The notes under the pieces: model-generated
Databases searched by the model: none
What the model was told of the DNA's origin: nothing
What the model saw: the letters and a program-made list of their open reading frames with translations, nothing else
Program-made: the position numbers and the translations under genes
Shown here: positions 42,139 to 51,303 of the stretch, one piece after another
Layout of the letters: every line of letters starts with the position of its first letter
How positions within the stretch are numbered: position 1 is the stretch's first letter
Origin: CAKRJP01 sp963634745
Lineage (GTDB): Bacteria > Bacillota > Clostridia > Lachnospirales > Lachnospiraceae
Direction: 5' to 3'
Assembly (NCBI GenBank): GCA_963634745.1
Contig: CAVHCX010000001.1
Location: 186,001 to 250,000, forward strand
Length of the DNA stretch: 64,000 nucleotides

Positions 42139-43121
42139 TTTGTCTCCTTTACGATTCTCCAAAATTCTTTTGGAAGGGGAGCCCTAAAAGATTTCCCCGA
42201 CAGGTCCTTAAAGGGTTCTTCCATTTTAGGAAAGCATATTTCATAGGCATGCAAAAATTGAGAGCCCAATCCGAAGTCCTTCTTATATTTTGCATTAAAA
42301 GACGGGTCCCCATACTTGTAATCTCCAAGCAGGGGGTGGCCGATAGAGGCCAAGTGCGCGCGGATCTGATGGGTCTTTCCTGTAATTAGGTAGACCCTAA
42401 GAAGGGTCACTTCCTCATTCCAAGCCAAGGGCCTATAGTCCGTCTGAATAGCTTTTCCTCCGGAATTTTTTAAAGTAACCCGGTTGGTTTTTTCATTCTT
42501 TTCAAGAAATCCTTCTATATGAGCCGCTTCTGTAACCTTTCCCTTTACCATACACAGGTAATACTTTTTCACGCTGCGGTCCTTAAAGATCTCTCCCATC
42601 TTCTGAAGTCCCGGCATACTTTTTCCTGCCACCAGGATCCCGCTGGTATTCCGGTCCAGGCGATTGCAAATGGATGGGTGAAAGGTTTGAAGATTCTCTT
42701 TCGTCAGACTGCCTGAATCTAAAAGATAAGCCGTTAGGTGTTCTACCGCCGAAATATCCTCCGGATTAGCCTTCTGGGACAGCATCCCGACCGGCTTATT
42801 CATTAGAAGGATATGGTCGTCTTCATATAAGATAGGAAGGGCTTTGGCATCTCCCATTTTAGAAAGTGTTTTAGAATCCACTTTCGCTTTGGAAACTTCC
42901 ATCCCCATAAATTTATGCAAGGTTTCATCGGAAAGATATAATTTTACGGAATCGCCTTCCGCCAGTTTTTCATTTCCGGTGGCCTTTTTATCATTTAGGA
43001 CAATATTCTTCTTCCGGAGCATTTTATAAATAAAACTTCCGGGAGCCTCCCGTAAATATTTTTTTAAAAGCTTATCCAGCCTCTGGCCGGATTCATTCAT
43101 GCTAATCTTTATTTCCTTCAT
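42096..43121 (-). CDS. RluA-family pseudouridine synthase (RluC/D-like)
   Basis: Modifies uridines in rRNA or tRNA. N-terminal S4 RNA-binding domain (GQRLDKLLKKYLREAPGSFI), then the catalytic domain with ILYEDDHILLMNKPVGMLSQ, the catalytic Asp motif NRLDRNTSGILV, VKKYYLCMVKG and LITGKTHQIRAHLASIGHPL. The start is uncertain: the ATG at 43121 aligns with family N-termini but has a weak Shine-Dalgarno, while a TTG at 43175 would add 18 residues. The exact target site cannot be assigned. It overlaps recU. Confidence 0.9.
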   Translation of the reverse strand: MKEIKISMNESGQRLDKLLKKYLREAPGSFIYKMLRKKNIVLNDKKATGNEKLAEGDSVKLYLSDETLHKFMGMEVSKAKVDSKTLSKMGDAKALPILYEDDHILLMNKPVGMLSQKANPEDISAVEHLTAYLLDSGSLTKENLQTFHPSICNRLDRNTSGILVAGKSMPGLQKMGEIFKDRSVKKYYLCMVKGKVTEAAHIEGFLEKNEKTNRVTLKNSGGKAIQTDYRPLAWNEEVTLLRVYLITGKTHQIRAHLASIGHPLLGDYKYGDPSFNAKYKKDFGLGSQFLHAYEICFPKMEEPFKDLSGKSFRAPLPKEFWRIVKETKWQHGIQEALEVPH

Positions 43122-43195
43122 AAGCTGATCTTCATCCTGTGTTTCATATTGCACTTCATACTGACTATTATACAAATCCTCAATCGTAAGCTTTA

Positions 43196-43774
43196 TTACA
43201 TAGAAACACTTAGTAAGAGATGACGAATTCCCTTCTCTTTTCTTCCCTGAGGAGCATTACTTACGGCGGCCATGCTATTTAAGCCTTCCGCCCTGCTTAG
43301 AAATGTGGTATAGTCGTGAAAGATCTTCACAGTCATCTTCTCATAATTTTCAGATGCCAATAAACTCTTTAACATTTCTGTGACTGCCTTTTCATCCGTT
43401 TTCTCATAGGATGTATAACCGCAGACTACGTGATCGCTGATTACTATCGCATCCACCTGCATCAGTTTTTCATTGCAGGTAAAGATAAGATCATAGGCCA
43501 TGGTGAGAAGGGAGGCCTTGTCTTTAATTTCTTTTGCGCAGTTTCTGCTGATTCCCTTAAAGGGGAACATAACGACATATTCCACCAGCATTTTTGCTGC
43601 CGGGAGGCAACCTACAATTGCTACAATAGTTAAAATATTTTTACGGCTTCCTGTCTGCCAAATTCCTAAGGCCAAGAGCATAATTACTACCGCAAATTCT
43701 AAGATTGCCCACATAAGATATCTTTTTTTTCGTCTTTGAATATATCCGGGTCTACCCTTTACTAATTTCTTCAT
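43196..43774 (-). CDS. Conserved hypothetical membrane protein, two helices
   Basis: Not recognised. The N-terminus is basic (KGRPGYIQRRKKRYLMW) followed by two membrane helices (about 21-40, AILEFAVVIMLLALGIW, and 47-67, ILTIVAIVGCLPAAKMLVEY), then a soluble part with LMQVDAIVISDHVVCGYTSY and KIFHDYTTFLSRAEGLN. 192 aa; AAGGGAAG precedes the ATG, and it sits 14 bp after the YgiQ gene, so it is probably co-transcribed. Confidence 0.65.
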   Translation of the reverse strand: MKKLVKGRPGYIQRRKKRYLMWAILEFAVVIMLLALGIWQTGSRKNILTIVAIVGCLPAAKMLVEYVVMFPFKGISRNCAKEIKDKASLLTMAYDLIFTCNEKLMQVDAIVISDHVVCGYTSYEKTDEKAVTEMLKSLLASENYEKMTVKIFHDYTTFLSRAEGLNSMAAVSNAPQGRKEKGIRHLLLSVSM

Positions 43775-43788
43775 TAATTCTTCCCTTG

Positions 43789-45753
43789 TTATCTTTTTTT
43801 CTTATTTTTTCCGGCACTCCTTGCCGCTTTATTTCTTCCGTCAGATTTATTTCTTCCGTCTGCCTTATTTCTTCCCTCGGGCTTATTTCTTCCTTCCGGC
43901 TTATTTCTTCCATCCGCTTTATATCTTCCTGATTTTCCATTTCTTTCAGAGGATAGCTTTCTAGGAGGAATCAAACACTCCTTGCCAAAGCCCACCAGGT
44001 CCATACGGCCTTCTTTCTTTAAGGCCTCCATCACCAAGTCATAATTTTTCGGATCCCTATACTGGATCAAGGCACGCTGCATGGCCTTTTCATGGGGATT
44101 TTTAGGAACATAAACAGGCTGCATGTTTCTTGGGTCCACCCCCGTATAGTACATACAGGTGGAAATGGTGGATGGCGTGGGATAAAAGTCCTGTACCTGC
44201 TCCGGCATGTAACCTAGGTCCCGCAAGTGCTCTGCTAACTCTATGGCATCGGAAAGCCTGGATCCCGGATGGGAGGACATTAGATAAGGCACCAGGTACT
44301 GGTTCATGCCTAACTCTTTATTTACCTTCTTATATTTTTCCGTGAAGCTTCGATAGACTGAATTTTCCGGTTTTCCCATTAAAGATAAAACATTATCGGA
44401 GACATGTTCCGGTGCCACCTTTAACTGGCCGCTGACATGATATTTACATAATTCCCGAAGGAAGGTATCATCCTTGTCTGCCATCACATAGTCGAATCGA
44501 ATACCTGACCGGATAAATACTTTCTTTACGCCCGGAACCTTTCTTAGTTTCCTTAAAAGCTTTACATAATCTCGGTGGTCTACGGTTAAATTCCCACAAG
44601 GCTTGGGAAAGAGGCATTGCTTGTTAGGGCAAACTCCCTTGGTCAATTGCTTTTCACAGGAAGGCTGCCTAAAATTAGCGGTGGGGCCTCCTACGTCATG
44701 AATGTAACCCTTAAAATCCGAATCCTGGGTCATTTTTTCCGCTTCCCTGATGAGTGATTCATGACTTCTCGTTTGAAGGATCCGGCCCTGGTGAAAGGTA
44801 AGGGCACAGAAATTACAGCCTCCAAAACATCCCCGGTTACTGATCAGACTAAATTGCACCTCAGAAATCGCAGGAACGCCTCCTGCCTCCTCATAGGAAG
44901 GATGGTAGGTCCTGGTAAAGGGGAGCTCATATACATCATCCATTTCTATCTGGGTGAGGGTGGCTGCGGAAGGATTTTGGACCACATACAAATGATCGGA
45001 ATAGGGCTCCACTAGGCGCTTCCCGGCATTGGGATCCGTATTGCAATATTGAATATAAAAGCTCCTTGCATAATTTAGCTTATCTTCCAACAAGGCTGGA
45101 TAGGAAGGCAAGGTGAGCGCATCATAGACACTGTCTAAAGATTTGGTCTTGTAAACCGTCCCAGGAATATAGGTAATATCCTGCACGGCAAGACCTGCGT
45201 CTAAAGCATCTGCAATCTCTACAATGGAATGCTCCCCCATACCGTAGGAAATAAGGTCTGCCCCGGAATCTAAAAGTACGGACCGTTTTAATTTATCCGA
45301 CCAATAATCATAATGGGCCAGACGCCTTAGACTGGCCTCGATCCCTCCCAGAATAATCGGCGTATGCTTATAGGTTTGCCGAATCAGATTGCCATAAACC
45401 ACCACGGCATAGTCGGGGCGCTTGCCCATAATTCCCCCCGGGGTATAGGCATCCTTTCTTCGCCTCTTTTTTGAGACAGAATAATGATTAACCATAGAAT
45501 CCATATTTCCTGCGGATACCAAAAAACCAAGCCGGGGTTCTCCGAAGGTCGTAATGCTATTTTTATCTTTCCAGTCCGGCTGAGAAATCATAGCTACCTT
45601 ATAGCCTCTAGATTCCAAGGTCCGGCTGATGATGGCCGGGCCAAAGGAAGGATGGTCTACATAGGCGTCTCCGGAAATATATACAAAGTCCGGCCTCTCC
45701 CAACCCAGGTCTAACATTTCTTCTCTTGTTATAGGCAAAAAATCATGATTCAT
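43789..45753 (-). CDS. YgiQ-family radical SAM protein
   Basis: Radical SAM enzyme of unknown reaction. N-terminal domain begins FLPITREEMLDLGWERPDFV with GDAYVDHPSFG. The radical SAM cluster is CFGGCNFC in ISNRGCFGGCNFCALTFHQG, followed by YIHDVGGPTANFRQPSC and LKVAPEHVSDNVL. Further conserved end: QVQDFYPTPSTISTCMYYTG. Length 654 aa. The last 50 residues are a low-complexity basic tail of six-residue repeats (PEGRNK/ADGRNK) encoded by 18-bp repeats, not part of the family core. It overlaps the RsuA-type gene by 11 bp. Confidence 0.92.
   Translation of the reverse strand: MNHDFLPITREEMLDLGWERPDFVYISGDAYVDHPSFGPAIISRTLESRGYKVAMISQPDWKDKNSITTFGEPRLGFLVSAGNMDSMVNHYSVSKKRRRKDAYTPGGIMGKRPDYAVVVYGNLIRQTYKHTPIILGGIEASLRRLAHYDYWSDKLKRSVLLDSGADLISYGMGEHSIVEIADALDAGLAVQDITYIPGTVYKTKSLDSVYDALTLPSYPALLEDKLNYARSFYIQYCNTDPNAGKRLVEPYSDHLYVVQNPSAATLTQIEMDDVYELPFTRTYHPSYEEAGGVPAISEVQFSLISNRGCFGGCNFCALTFHQGRILQTRSHESLIREAEKMTQDSDFKGYIHDVGGPTANFRQPSCEKQLTKGVCPNKQCLFPKPCGNLTVDHRDYVKLLRKLRKVPGVKKVFIRSGIRFDYVMADKDDTFLRELCKYHVSGQLKVAPEHVSDNVLSLMGKPENSVYRSFTEKYKKVNKELGMNQYLVPYLMSSHPGSRLSDAIELAEHLRDLGYMPEQVQDFYPTPSTISTCMYYTGVDPRNMQPVYVPKNPHEKAMQRALIQYRDPKNYDLVMEALKKEGRMDLVGFGKECLIPPRKLSSERNGKSGRYKADGRNKPEGRNKPEGRNKADGRNKSDGRNKAARSAGKNKKKR
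43828..43935 (-). repeat. 18-bp tandem repeat (six units) inside the YgiQ gene tail
   Basis: Plus-strand units share TTATTTCTTCC every 18 bp (43828, 43846, 43864, 43882, 43900, and a diverged 43918). They encode (A/P/S)(D/E)GRNK repeats, keeping the frame. Confidence 0.9.
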
Positions 45754-46465
45754 TCTTTAATCCTTTAATTTCCTCATCTGTTAAGCTGCGATACTCTCCC
45801 AGTGAAAGCTTGGGATCCAAATGCAGGCTTCCCATGGTCTCCCGTCTCAGATAAATAACCTCTTTGTCTACTGCCTGAAACATTCGTTTAACCTGATGAA
45901 ATTTCCCTTCCTGGATCCTTAAGCGGATTTCCGATTCTTCTCCGGCAGAAAGGATATGAAGACTGGCCGGCATCGTAATTTCAGGTTCTGTGAGGCTTCC
46001 GATATTCACGCCCTCTTTGAAACTTTCTACGTCCTTTTGGGTGACTTGGCCTCGGATCCTTGCAAAGTAAATTTTGTCGACATGTTTCTTTGGAGACAAG
46101 AGTTCATGGGCTAACTTCCCATCATTGGTAATAAGGAGCAAGCCTTCCGTATCCTTATCAAGCCTCCCAACAGGAAACAAATCTTTTCTTCGCTTGCTAT
46201 CAATCAGGTCTAGGACAGTTTTGTCTTTTTTGTCTTCCGTGGCCGATACCACTCCGGCGGGTTTGTGTAACATATAGTACTCAAAAGCCGCATATTCTAT
46301 TCTTTGGCCCGCACATTCCACCTGATCTTTTTGTGGATCTACTTTCCATTCCGGTTTTTTAACCAGCCCACCATTCACCGAAACCTGACCTTTTCGGATC
46401 AGCTGCTTTACATCACTTCTGCTTCCTACGTTCATTTCCGCAAGAAATTTATCCAATCGCATCAT
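45743..46465 (-). CDS. RsuA/RluB-family pseudouridine synthase
   Basis: rRNA pseudouridine synthase. S4 domain at the start (MRLDKFLAEMNVGSRSDVKQ, RKGQVSVNGGLVKKP), catalytic motif VGRLDKDTEGLLLITNDG, LSPKKHVDKIYFA and the end motif EGKFHQVKRMF. At 240 aa it fits RsuA (16S rRNA position 516) best. GGAG lies before the ATG pair. Upstream of the YgiQ gene with an 11-bp overlap, in a run of RNA-modification genes. Confidence 0.92.
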   Translation of the reverse strand: MMRLDKFLAEMNVGSRSDVKQLIRKGQVSVNGGLVKKPEWKVDPQKDQVECAGQRIEYAAFEYYMLHKPAGVVSATEDKKDKTVLDLIDSKRRKDLFPVGRLDKDTEGLLLITNDGKLAHELLSPKKHVDKIYFARIRGQVTQKDVESFKEGVNIGSLTEPEITMPASLHILSAGEESEIRLRIQEGKFHQVKRMFQAVDKEVIYLRRETMGSLHLDPKLSLGEYRSLTDEEIKGLKNES

Positions 46466-46505
46466 GAAACAAATCTCCGTCCTGCAAAATATTCATTCAT
46501 AGCCC

Positions 46506-47888
46506 TTAAGAATTCAAGCGCCATCCCGGCAAATATTTATTCTTAAGGCTTCCCCTGGACAATTTCCCCCATCCCAAGGGATAGGAATCTACACAAACCA
46601 AATACCAGCCGGAATCCTTTTCTCCTACTAAATCATCCAGCTCCAAGGTCTCTCCCTTTAAGTAGCGGTTCACACGCTCATCAGAAAGAGGCAGATCCAC
46701 GCAGTACTTATATTGGCTCTTTTTCAGGGTCATAGCCAGGGCCTGACTGGGCTCAAAGCGTTTCTTTTTTAATTCCCCTAAGAGGAGGCCGGTTCTTAAG
46801 AAACGAATGCCTTTTAGTTTTGGCAAACCCTTGGGCATGTAATAAACCCGTTCGCCGTGGATATCAAGTCTGGACGGATCAAGGTCCATAGAAACATTTT
46901 TAAAAAAGTCTCCAAGCTCCTCCGGGATCTTCTTGCTGCTTTTCTTTTCTTCGATCTCAGGAGCTTTCTCTCTGCCCTCTCCTTTTTGAAGAAGGGCTAG
47001 GTAATGGCCTTCTCCCTTCATTTTATGCGGGAAAATGCGTACGGTATTTTTCAGTTCTTCCCTGCCGCTATCCGTCACTTCAGGCATACCGGCTACAAAT
47101 CCTTCGTATCCCTCCATGGGAAGCACATGAAATTCCGGAAAATCCTTAAGAAGTCCATCAATGATTCTTTCATTCTCACTGGCATCAAAGGTGCAGGTAG
47201 AATAAAGCATCATTCCACCGGGCTTTAACATTCTGGCTGCCTGCCTGATAATACTCTTTTGAATATTACTAAAAAATTCCGGGCCGTGTTCCTGCCAGGC
47301 TCCTACCATCTTCTTGTCTTTACGAAACATGCCTTCCCCGGAGCAAGGGGCATCGATTAAAATCTTGTCAAAATATTCCGGGAAATATGCCTCCAGATTT
47401 CCCGGCTCTTCGCTTAAGACCAATACATTGCCAATGCCAAAAACTTCGATATTTTTCAAAAGTCCCTTGGCCCTGGAACTGCTGATATCATTACATGCCA
47501 AGACTCCCTGACCCTGTAACCTTGCTCCAAGCTCCGTAGCCTTGCCTCCCGGTGCCGCACATACATCTAAAACCTTATCTCCCGGCTCGATCGGAAGGCG
47601 GCTGGCCGGAGTCATAGCACTGGGCTCTTGAAGATAATAAAGTCCCGCAAAATAATAGGGATGCTTGGAAGGAGTCACCTTCTCCCCATCATAATAAAAC
47701 CCATTGGGGATCCATGGAATAGGGGTAATGTCAAAGGGACAGATCTTCTTAAAATCTTCCACGGAAATCTTTCCGGTATTCACCCGAAGTCCATAATATC
47801 TGGGCGCTTCATAGCAGGAAATATAGGCCTCAAATTCCTCCCCCAGAAGTTCTTTCATTTTTTCTTCAAAGGCTTTTGGTAAATTCAT
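46506..47888 (-). CDS. RsmF/RsmB-type rRNA cytosine-C5 methyltransferase
   Basis: NOL1/NOP2/Sun-family methyltransferase making m5C in rRNA with SAM. SAM-binding motif VLDVCAAPGGKATELGARL, DISSSRAKGLLKNI, the catalytic cysteines in IDAPCSGEGMFRKD and LYSTCTFDASENE. YYLQEPSAMTPAS is the family motif before the SAM site. The C-terminal 150 residues (from about 310) form a PUA-like RNA-binding extension (GLPKLKGIRFLRTGLLLGEL), as in RsmF-type proteins. 460 aa; AAGGAGAAGCA precedes the ATG. Confidence 0.9.
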   Translation of the reverse strand: MNLPKAFEEKMKELLGEEFEAYISCYEAPRYYGLRVNTGKISVEDFKKICPFDITPIPWIPNGFYYDGEKVTPSKHPYYFAGLYYLQEPSAMTPASRLPIEPGDKVLDVCAAPGGKATELGARLQGQGVLACNDISSSRAKGLLKNIEVFGIGNVLVLSEEPGNLEAYFPEYFDKILIDAPCSGEGMFRKDKKMVGAWQEHGPEFFSNIQKSIIRQAARMLKPGGMMLYSTCTFDASENERIIDGLLKDFPEFHVLPMEGYEGFVAGMPEVTDSGREELKNTVRIFPHKMKGEGHYLALLQKGEGREKAPEIEEKKSSKKIPEELGDFFKNVSMDLDPSRLDIHGERVYYMPKGLPKLKGIRFLRTGLLLGELKKKRFEPSQALAMTLKKSQYKYCVDLPLSDERVNRYLKGETLELDDLVGEKDSGWYLVCVDSYPLGWGKLSRGSLKNKYLPGWRLNS

Positions 47889-47950
47889 TGCTTCTCCTTC
47901 TTAAATGCAATCTATCAAAGTCTCATTTTCTTTTAGAAAATAAACAGCAA

Positions 47951-47984
47951 ATAGTCATTGAGACTATCTTTTCCCAATGACTAT
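47951..47984 (-). terminator. Hairpin after pepD, possible terminator
   Basis: Perfect 10-bp inverted repeat ATAGTCATTG/CAATGACTAT with a 14-nt loop, about 35 bp past the pepD stop. The T-run on the minus strand is interrupted, so its strength is unclear. A smaller GTGC/GCAC stem lies nearer the stop. Confidence 0.5.
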
Positions 47985-48019
47985 CCTGCCAAAAAGACAC
48001 AAAGTGCCAAAGCACATTT

Positions 48020-49468
48020 TTATTTACAACGCTTTAATACTTCTAAAAGATACTTCCAGCATCTTTCTGTAGAAGCAATATCTAATTTCTCATTAAAGGA
48101 ATGAACATCCCAAATGTTCGGTCCAAAAGAAACACAGTCAAGATCCGGATTTGTTACACAGAATACCGCACACTCTAATCCTGCATGCATGGTTTCTACT
48201 CTCATATCCTCTCCGTAAAGATCCTTGTAGGTATCTACCATGATCTTTTGAAGATTTGAATCTATCTTTAAGGGCCATGCATCATAGCTGCTTCTAAAGA
48301 TTGCCTGAGCTCCTACCGCATTGGCGCACTGTTCAAATCTCTCCCAGGTCTCCAAATCTCTACTATCCACAGAGCTTCGAAGCATATGAACCGTCCGGAT
48401 ATAATCGGAAGCAGTCTCCACAATTCCTATATTCAAGGATGTCTCTACAAAACCAGCAAGCTTACGGCTATATTCAATGACACCATTTGGACAAATGACT
48501 AAGAAAGTCACCGTACTTCTTGTAGATCGATCGTCACATACATCGATGGTAGAATCGTGAGATACAAAGGTATCCACAGCCAAATCCGGCTCGAATCCCA
48601 TAAATTCTGTATCCCAGGTAGCCTTCATCTCCTCAACGATCTCAAGGGCTCTTTGCACCTGCTCAAGCGGAACTAAAATTTCTGCCACAGAGATCATAGA
48701 AATTACATTATCCTGGGCTCCTCCGTTAATCTCTACTAGATTCAGAGAGATTTCCTTCATCATATGATTCAAGAGACGTCCCATCATCTTGTGGGCATTT
48801 CCTCTTTGCTTTTGGATCTCGCATCCGGAATGTCCTCCCATAAGACCATGGATATTGATACGGATCAGGCTTCCGCTCTTCTTCTGTCTATGGATAGGGA
48901 TCCTGGACTCTGCCATAATTGCTCCGGCACAGCCTACGGTAAGAATTCCCTCTTCCTCTGAATCGATGTTAATGAGCTTGCCGCCCTTCATCTGGGTGAA
49001 ATCAAAGGCATTGGCACCGTCTAGTCCTACCTCCTCATCTACAGTAAGAAGGACCTCAAGGGATGGATGCTCAATGGTATCGCTGTCAAGAACTGCCATA
49101 GCCATAGCGACTGCAATTCCATCATCTCCACCCAGCGTAGTTCCTCTGGCCTTTACATATCCATCCTCCACATAAAGATCTAGTCCATCCTTCATAAAAT
49201 CATGGGTGGAATCTTCGGTCTTGGCACAAACCATATCCAGGTGGCCCTGAAGGATCACGCCCTCACTGTTCTCATAGCCCGGAGTGGCTTCCTTTCGGAT
49301 AAATACATTCCCCACTTCATCCTGACTTGCATCCAATCCTCTTTTTGCAGCAAAGTCCATACAGAAATCACTGATCTGCTTTGTATTGTGTGATCCGTGA
49401 GGAATCTTGCAAATTTCCTCAAAAAATTCAAATACTTTTTTTGGTTCTAGATTCTCCAATACTGCCAT
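48020..49468 (-). CDS. pepD: Beta-alanyl/aminoacyl-histidine dipeptidase PepD (M20C)
   Basis: Zinc dipeptidase cleaving Xaa-His dipeptides. Signatures: EEICKIPHGSHNTKQISDF, the first metal His/Asp in LQGHLDMVCAK, bridging GTTLGGDDGIAVAMAMA, catalytic/metal DEEVGLDGA, INIDSEEEG, a lid domain with GLMGGHSGCEI, and the C-terminal HAGLECAVF with DVHSFNEKL. The ATG at 49468 with AGAGGATGAG upstream is chosen; the frame is open another 72 nt upstream, across a hairpin. 482 aa, the usual length. Confidence 0.94.
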   Translation of the reverse strand: MAVLENLEPKKVFEFFEEICKIPHGSHNTKQISDFCMDFAAKRGLDASQDEVGNVFIRKEATPGYENSEGVILQGHLDMVCAKTEDSTHDFMKDGLDLYVEDGYVKARGTTLGGDDGIAVAMAMAVLDSDTIEHPSLEVLLTVDEEVGLDGANAFDFTQMKGGKLINIDSEEEGILTVGCAGAIMAESRIPIHRQKKSGSLIRINIHGLMGGHSGCEIQKQRGNAHKMMGRLLNHMMKEISLNLVEINGGAQDNVISMISVAEILVPLEQVQRALEIVEEMKATWDTEFMGFEPDLAVDTFVSHDSTIDVCDDRSTRSTVTFLVICPNGVIEYSRKLAGFVETSLNIGIVETASDYIRTVHMLRSSVDSRDLETWERFEQCANAVGAQAIFRSSYDAWPLKIDSNLQKIMVDTYKDLYGEDMRVETMHAGLECAVFCVTNPDLDCVSFGPNIWDVHSFNEKLDIASTERCWKYLLEVLKRCK

Positions 49469-49516
49469 ACTCTCATCCTCTCTTTTGTGACTTGATTTTT
49501 TTCTAAATTCAAGAAT

Positions 49517-49548
49517 AGAACTGGCTGCAAACAGAGGCAACCAGTTCT
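49517..49548 (-). terminator. Hairpin between coiled-coil gene and pepD
   Basis: AGAACTGG/CCAGTTCT stem extended by TGC/GCA around a short loop, about 35 bp after the coiled-coil gene stop. The following T content is weak (ATTCTTGAATTT), so partial termination at most. Confidence 0.5.
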
Positions 49549-49582
49549 ATTTCTTCATCCTTATATAGTCAATTATGAAATC

Positions 49583-50218
49583 TTATTCATTCTCCAAGAG
49601 CTCATCAATCCCTGTATCATACACCTGCTCCGGCTGCTGGTCTGTTCCATAGTTAGCCTCTAGCGCTCTGTCTGATTGCTCCGGAATTTCTAATTCTGCC
49701 CTGTTGCCTCGAACCATATCATAGCACTCCTGCAGGGAATTTACTAAACTGTCATATTTGGTTGTATAGCTATCTAGGGTATGACCGATCATACTCTCTG
49801 CATTGGCAAGCAGATCATCTGTATATTGCATAGCACCGATACGGATATCATTGGCATCTCTGGTTGCATTGTCAAGAATCTCCTGGGCCTGCTCTGTAGC
49901 AGCAGTAACAATGGCATTGGCCTGGGAATATGCCTGCTGCATGATCTCATGCTCACTTACCAACTCATTGGTCTGGATATGGGCCTCCTCGATCAGGTTA
50001 TCCGCCTTAGCCTGCGCATCTGCCAAAATGGCATCCTTGTTGGCTATGATCTTCTGATAACGCTTGATCTCATCCGGCGTCTTCATACGAAGTTCTCTTA
50101 ATAATTCATCTAACTGATCTTTATTTACAATGATCTTGGTGGTCGACAAGGGCTGGAACTTACAGCTGTCGATATATTCTTCGATCTCTTCGATAATCTG
50201 TTCAATACGACTACTCAT
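49583..50218 (-). CDS. Coiled-coil protein of unknown function (DivIVA/ATP-synthase-b-like)
   Basis: 211 aa, soluble, no membrane segment. From about residue 28 to 170 it is a nearly continuous Ala/Glu/Gln-rich coiled coil (KADNLIEEAHIQTNELVSEH, QANAIVTAATEQAQEILDNA), resembling DivIVA or ATP synthase b/V-type H subunits in composition only. The end is acidic. It lies 4 bp after coaD with AAAGGAG before the ATG, so it is probably co-expressed. I do not assign a function. Confidence 0.75.
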   Translation of the reverse strand: MSSRIEQIIEEIEEYIDSCKFQPLSTTKIIVNKDQLDELLRELRMKTPDEIKRYQKIIANKDAILADAQAKADNLIEEAHIQTNELVSEHEIMQQAYSQANAIVTAATEQAQEILDNATRDANDIRIGAMQYTDDLLANAESMIGHTLDSYTTKYDSLVNSLQECYDMVRGNRAELEIPEQSDRALEANYGTDQQPEQVYDTGIDELLENE

Positions 50219-50222
50219 ATAC

Positions 50223-50714
50223 TTATACTCTCCTTTTATTATTCATCTTCTCACGAACCTGCTCCATCACTGATTCCGGAACAAATTTAGAAATATCCCC
50301 TCCAAAAGATGCTACCTCTCTGACAATGGTGGAGCTTAAATAAGAATATTCAAGATTGGTAGTTAAAAACATGGTCTCCACCCCAGGCTCCAACTTATGA
50401 TTGGTCTGGGCCATCATCAATTCATATTCAAAATCTGTTACAGCTCTAAGGCCACGGACAATTACATTCGCTCCGATCTCCTTAGCAAAATCCACTGTAA
50501 GTCCCTCGAAAGGAAGGACATTCACGTTAGGCATATCTTTCGTTACCTCTTTTAACATTCTAACACGTTCTTCTAAGGAAAACAACGGGGTTTTTGCGTT
50601 ATTGCACAGCACTCCCACGGTTAATTCATCCACCAATTCTGCCACTCTCTTAATGATATCGATATGTCCATAAGTAACCGGATCAAAGCTTCCCGGATAG
50701 ATTCCTTTTTTCAT
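50223..50714 (-). CDS. coaD: Phosphopantetheine adenylyltransferase
   Basis: Fourth step of coenzyme A synthesis, making dephospho-CoA. Nucleotidyltransferase motif GIYPGSFDPVTYGHIDII, then PFEGLTVDFAKEIGANVIVR, GLRAVTDFEYELMMAQ and the end motif YSYLSSTIVREVASFGGDIS. 163 aa is standard. GGGAG precedes the ATG. Next to rsmD, a common pairing. Confidence 0.97.
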   Translation of the reverse strand: MKKGIYPGSFDPVTYGHIDIIKRVAELVDELTVGVLCNNAKTPLFSLEERVRMLKEVTKDMPNVNVLPFEGLTVDFAKEIGANVIVRGLRAVTDFEYELMMAQTNHKLEPGVETMFLTTNLEYSYLSSTIVREVASFGGDISKFVPESVMEQVREKMNNKRRV

Positions 50715-50748
50715 AATTACAATTCTCCCTTTTCTCTCGATCTGTTTT

Positions 50749-51303
50749 TTATTGACTCAGAGTCAAAAAAATGTGTTTATTTGTCTTATATGTTTTTTCT
50801 TTTATGACCTCAAACCCAAGTTCTTCTACGTAATCCATATTAGTCTCCAAGGAGGCCTCCACAATGATTACTCCGTCCTCAGATATAATTTTTCCATCTG
50901 AAAGTGTCTCAAGAACCTTCCTTTCCCACTCATGATTATAGGGAGGATCCATAAAAATATAATCAAATTTATATTTTCCCTCCAGCCTCTTTATGGCCGA
51001 CAAAACATCCATCTGAAGAGTCACGGCCTTATCTTCCAAGTGGGTCTTTTTTAGATTCTCCTTGATGCAGTTCATGGCCTTTGGATTCATCTCCACAAAA
51101 ACAGCTTCCGATGCCCCGCGGCTCAAAGCCTCAATTCCGATTCCCCCACTTCCTGCAAAAAGATCCAGGAAGCTGACATCATACAAGGCAGGCGACAACA
51201 TATTAAATAAGGTTTCTTTAATTCGGTCTGTGGTAGGTCTGGTATCCATTCCCTCAATGGTTTTTAATTGTGTTCTCTTGGCAGTCCCTGCAATTACTCT
51301 CAT
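50749..51303 (-). CDS. rsmD: 16S rRNA (guanine966-N2)-methyltransferase RsmD
   Basis: Methylates G966 of 16S rRNA. MRVIAGTAKRTQLKTIEG, RPTTDRIKETLFNML, SAM motif LDLFAGSGGIGIEALSRGA and the catalytic motif YIFMDPPYN are present. 184 aa. The start overlaps the stop of the ABC-class ATPase gene as ATGA, indicating translational coupling; coaD follows 34 bp later. Confidence 0.97.
   Translation of the reverse strand: MRVIAGTAKRTQLKTIEGMDTRPTTDRIKETLFNMLSPALYDVSFLDLFAGSGGIGIEALSRGASEAVFVEMNPKAMNCIKENLKKTHLEDKAVTLQMDVLSAIKRLEGKYKFDYIFMDPPYNHEWERKVLETLSDGKIISEDGVIIVEASLETNMDYVEELGFEVIKEKTYKTNKHIFLTLSQ

Noticed and set aside
43828..43935. Regular repeats considered as a CRISPR array
   Set aside because: The units are 18 bp, directly adjacent with no unique spacers, and they code in frame inside a gene.
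43752..43940. 62-codon minus-strand frame rich in Glu/Ile in the YgiQ tail
   Set aside because: An alternate-frame reading of the 18-bp repeats; periodic only because of the repeat.
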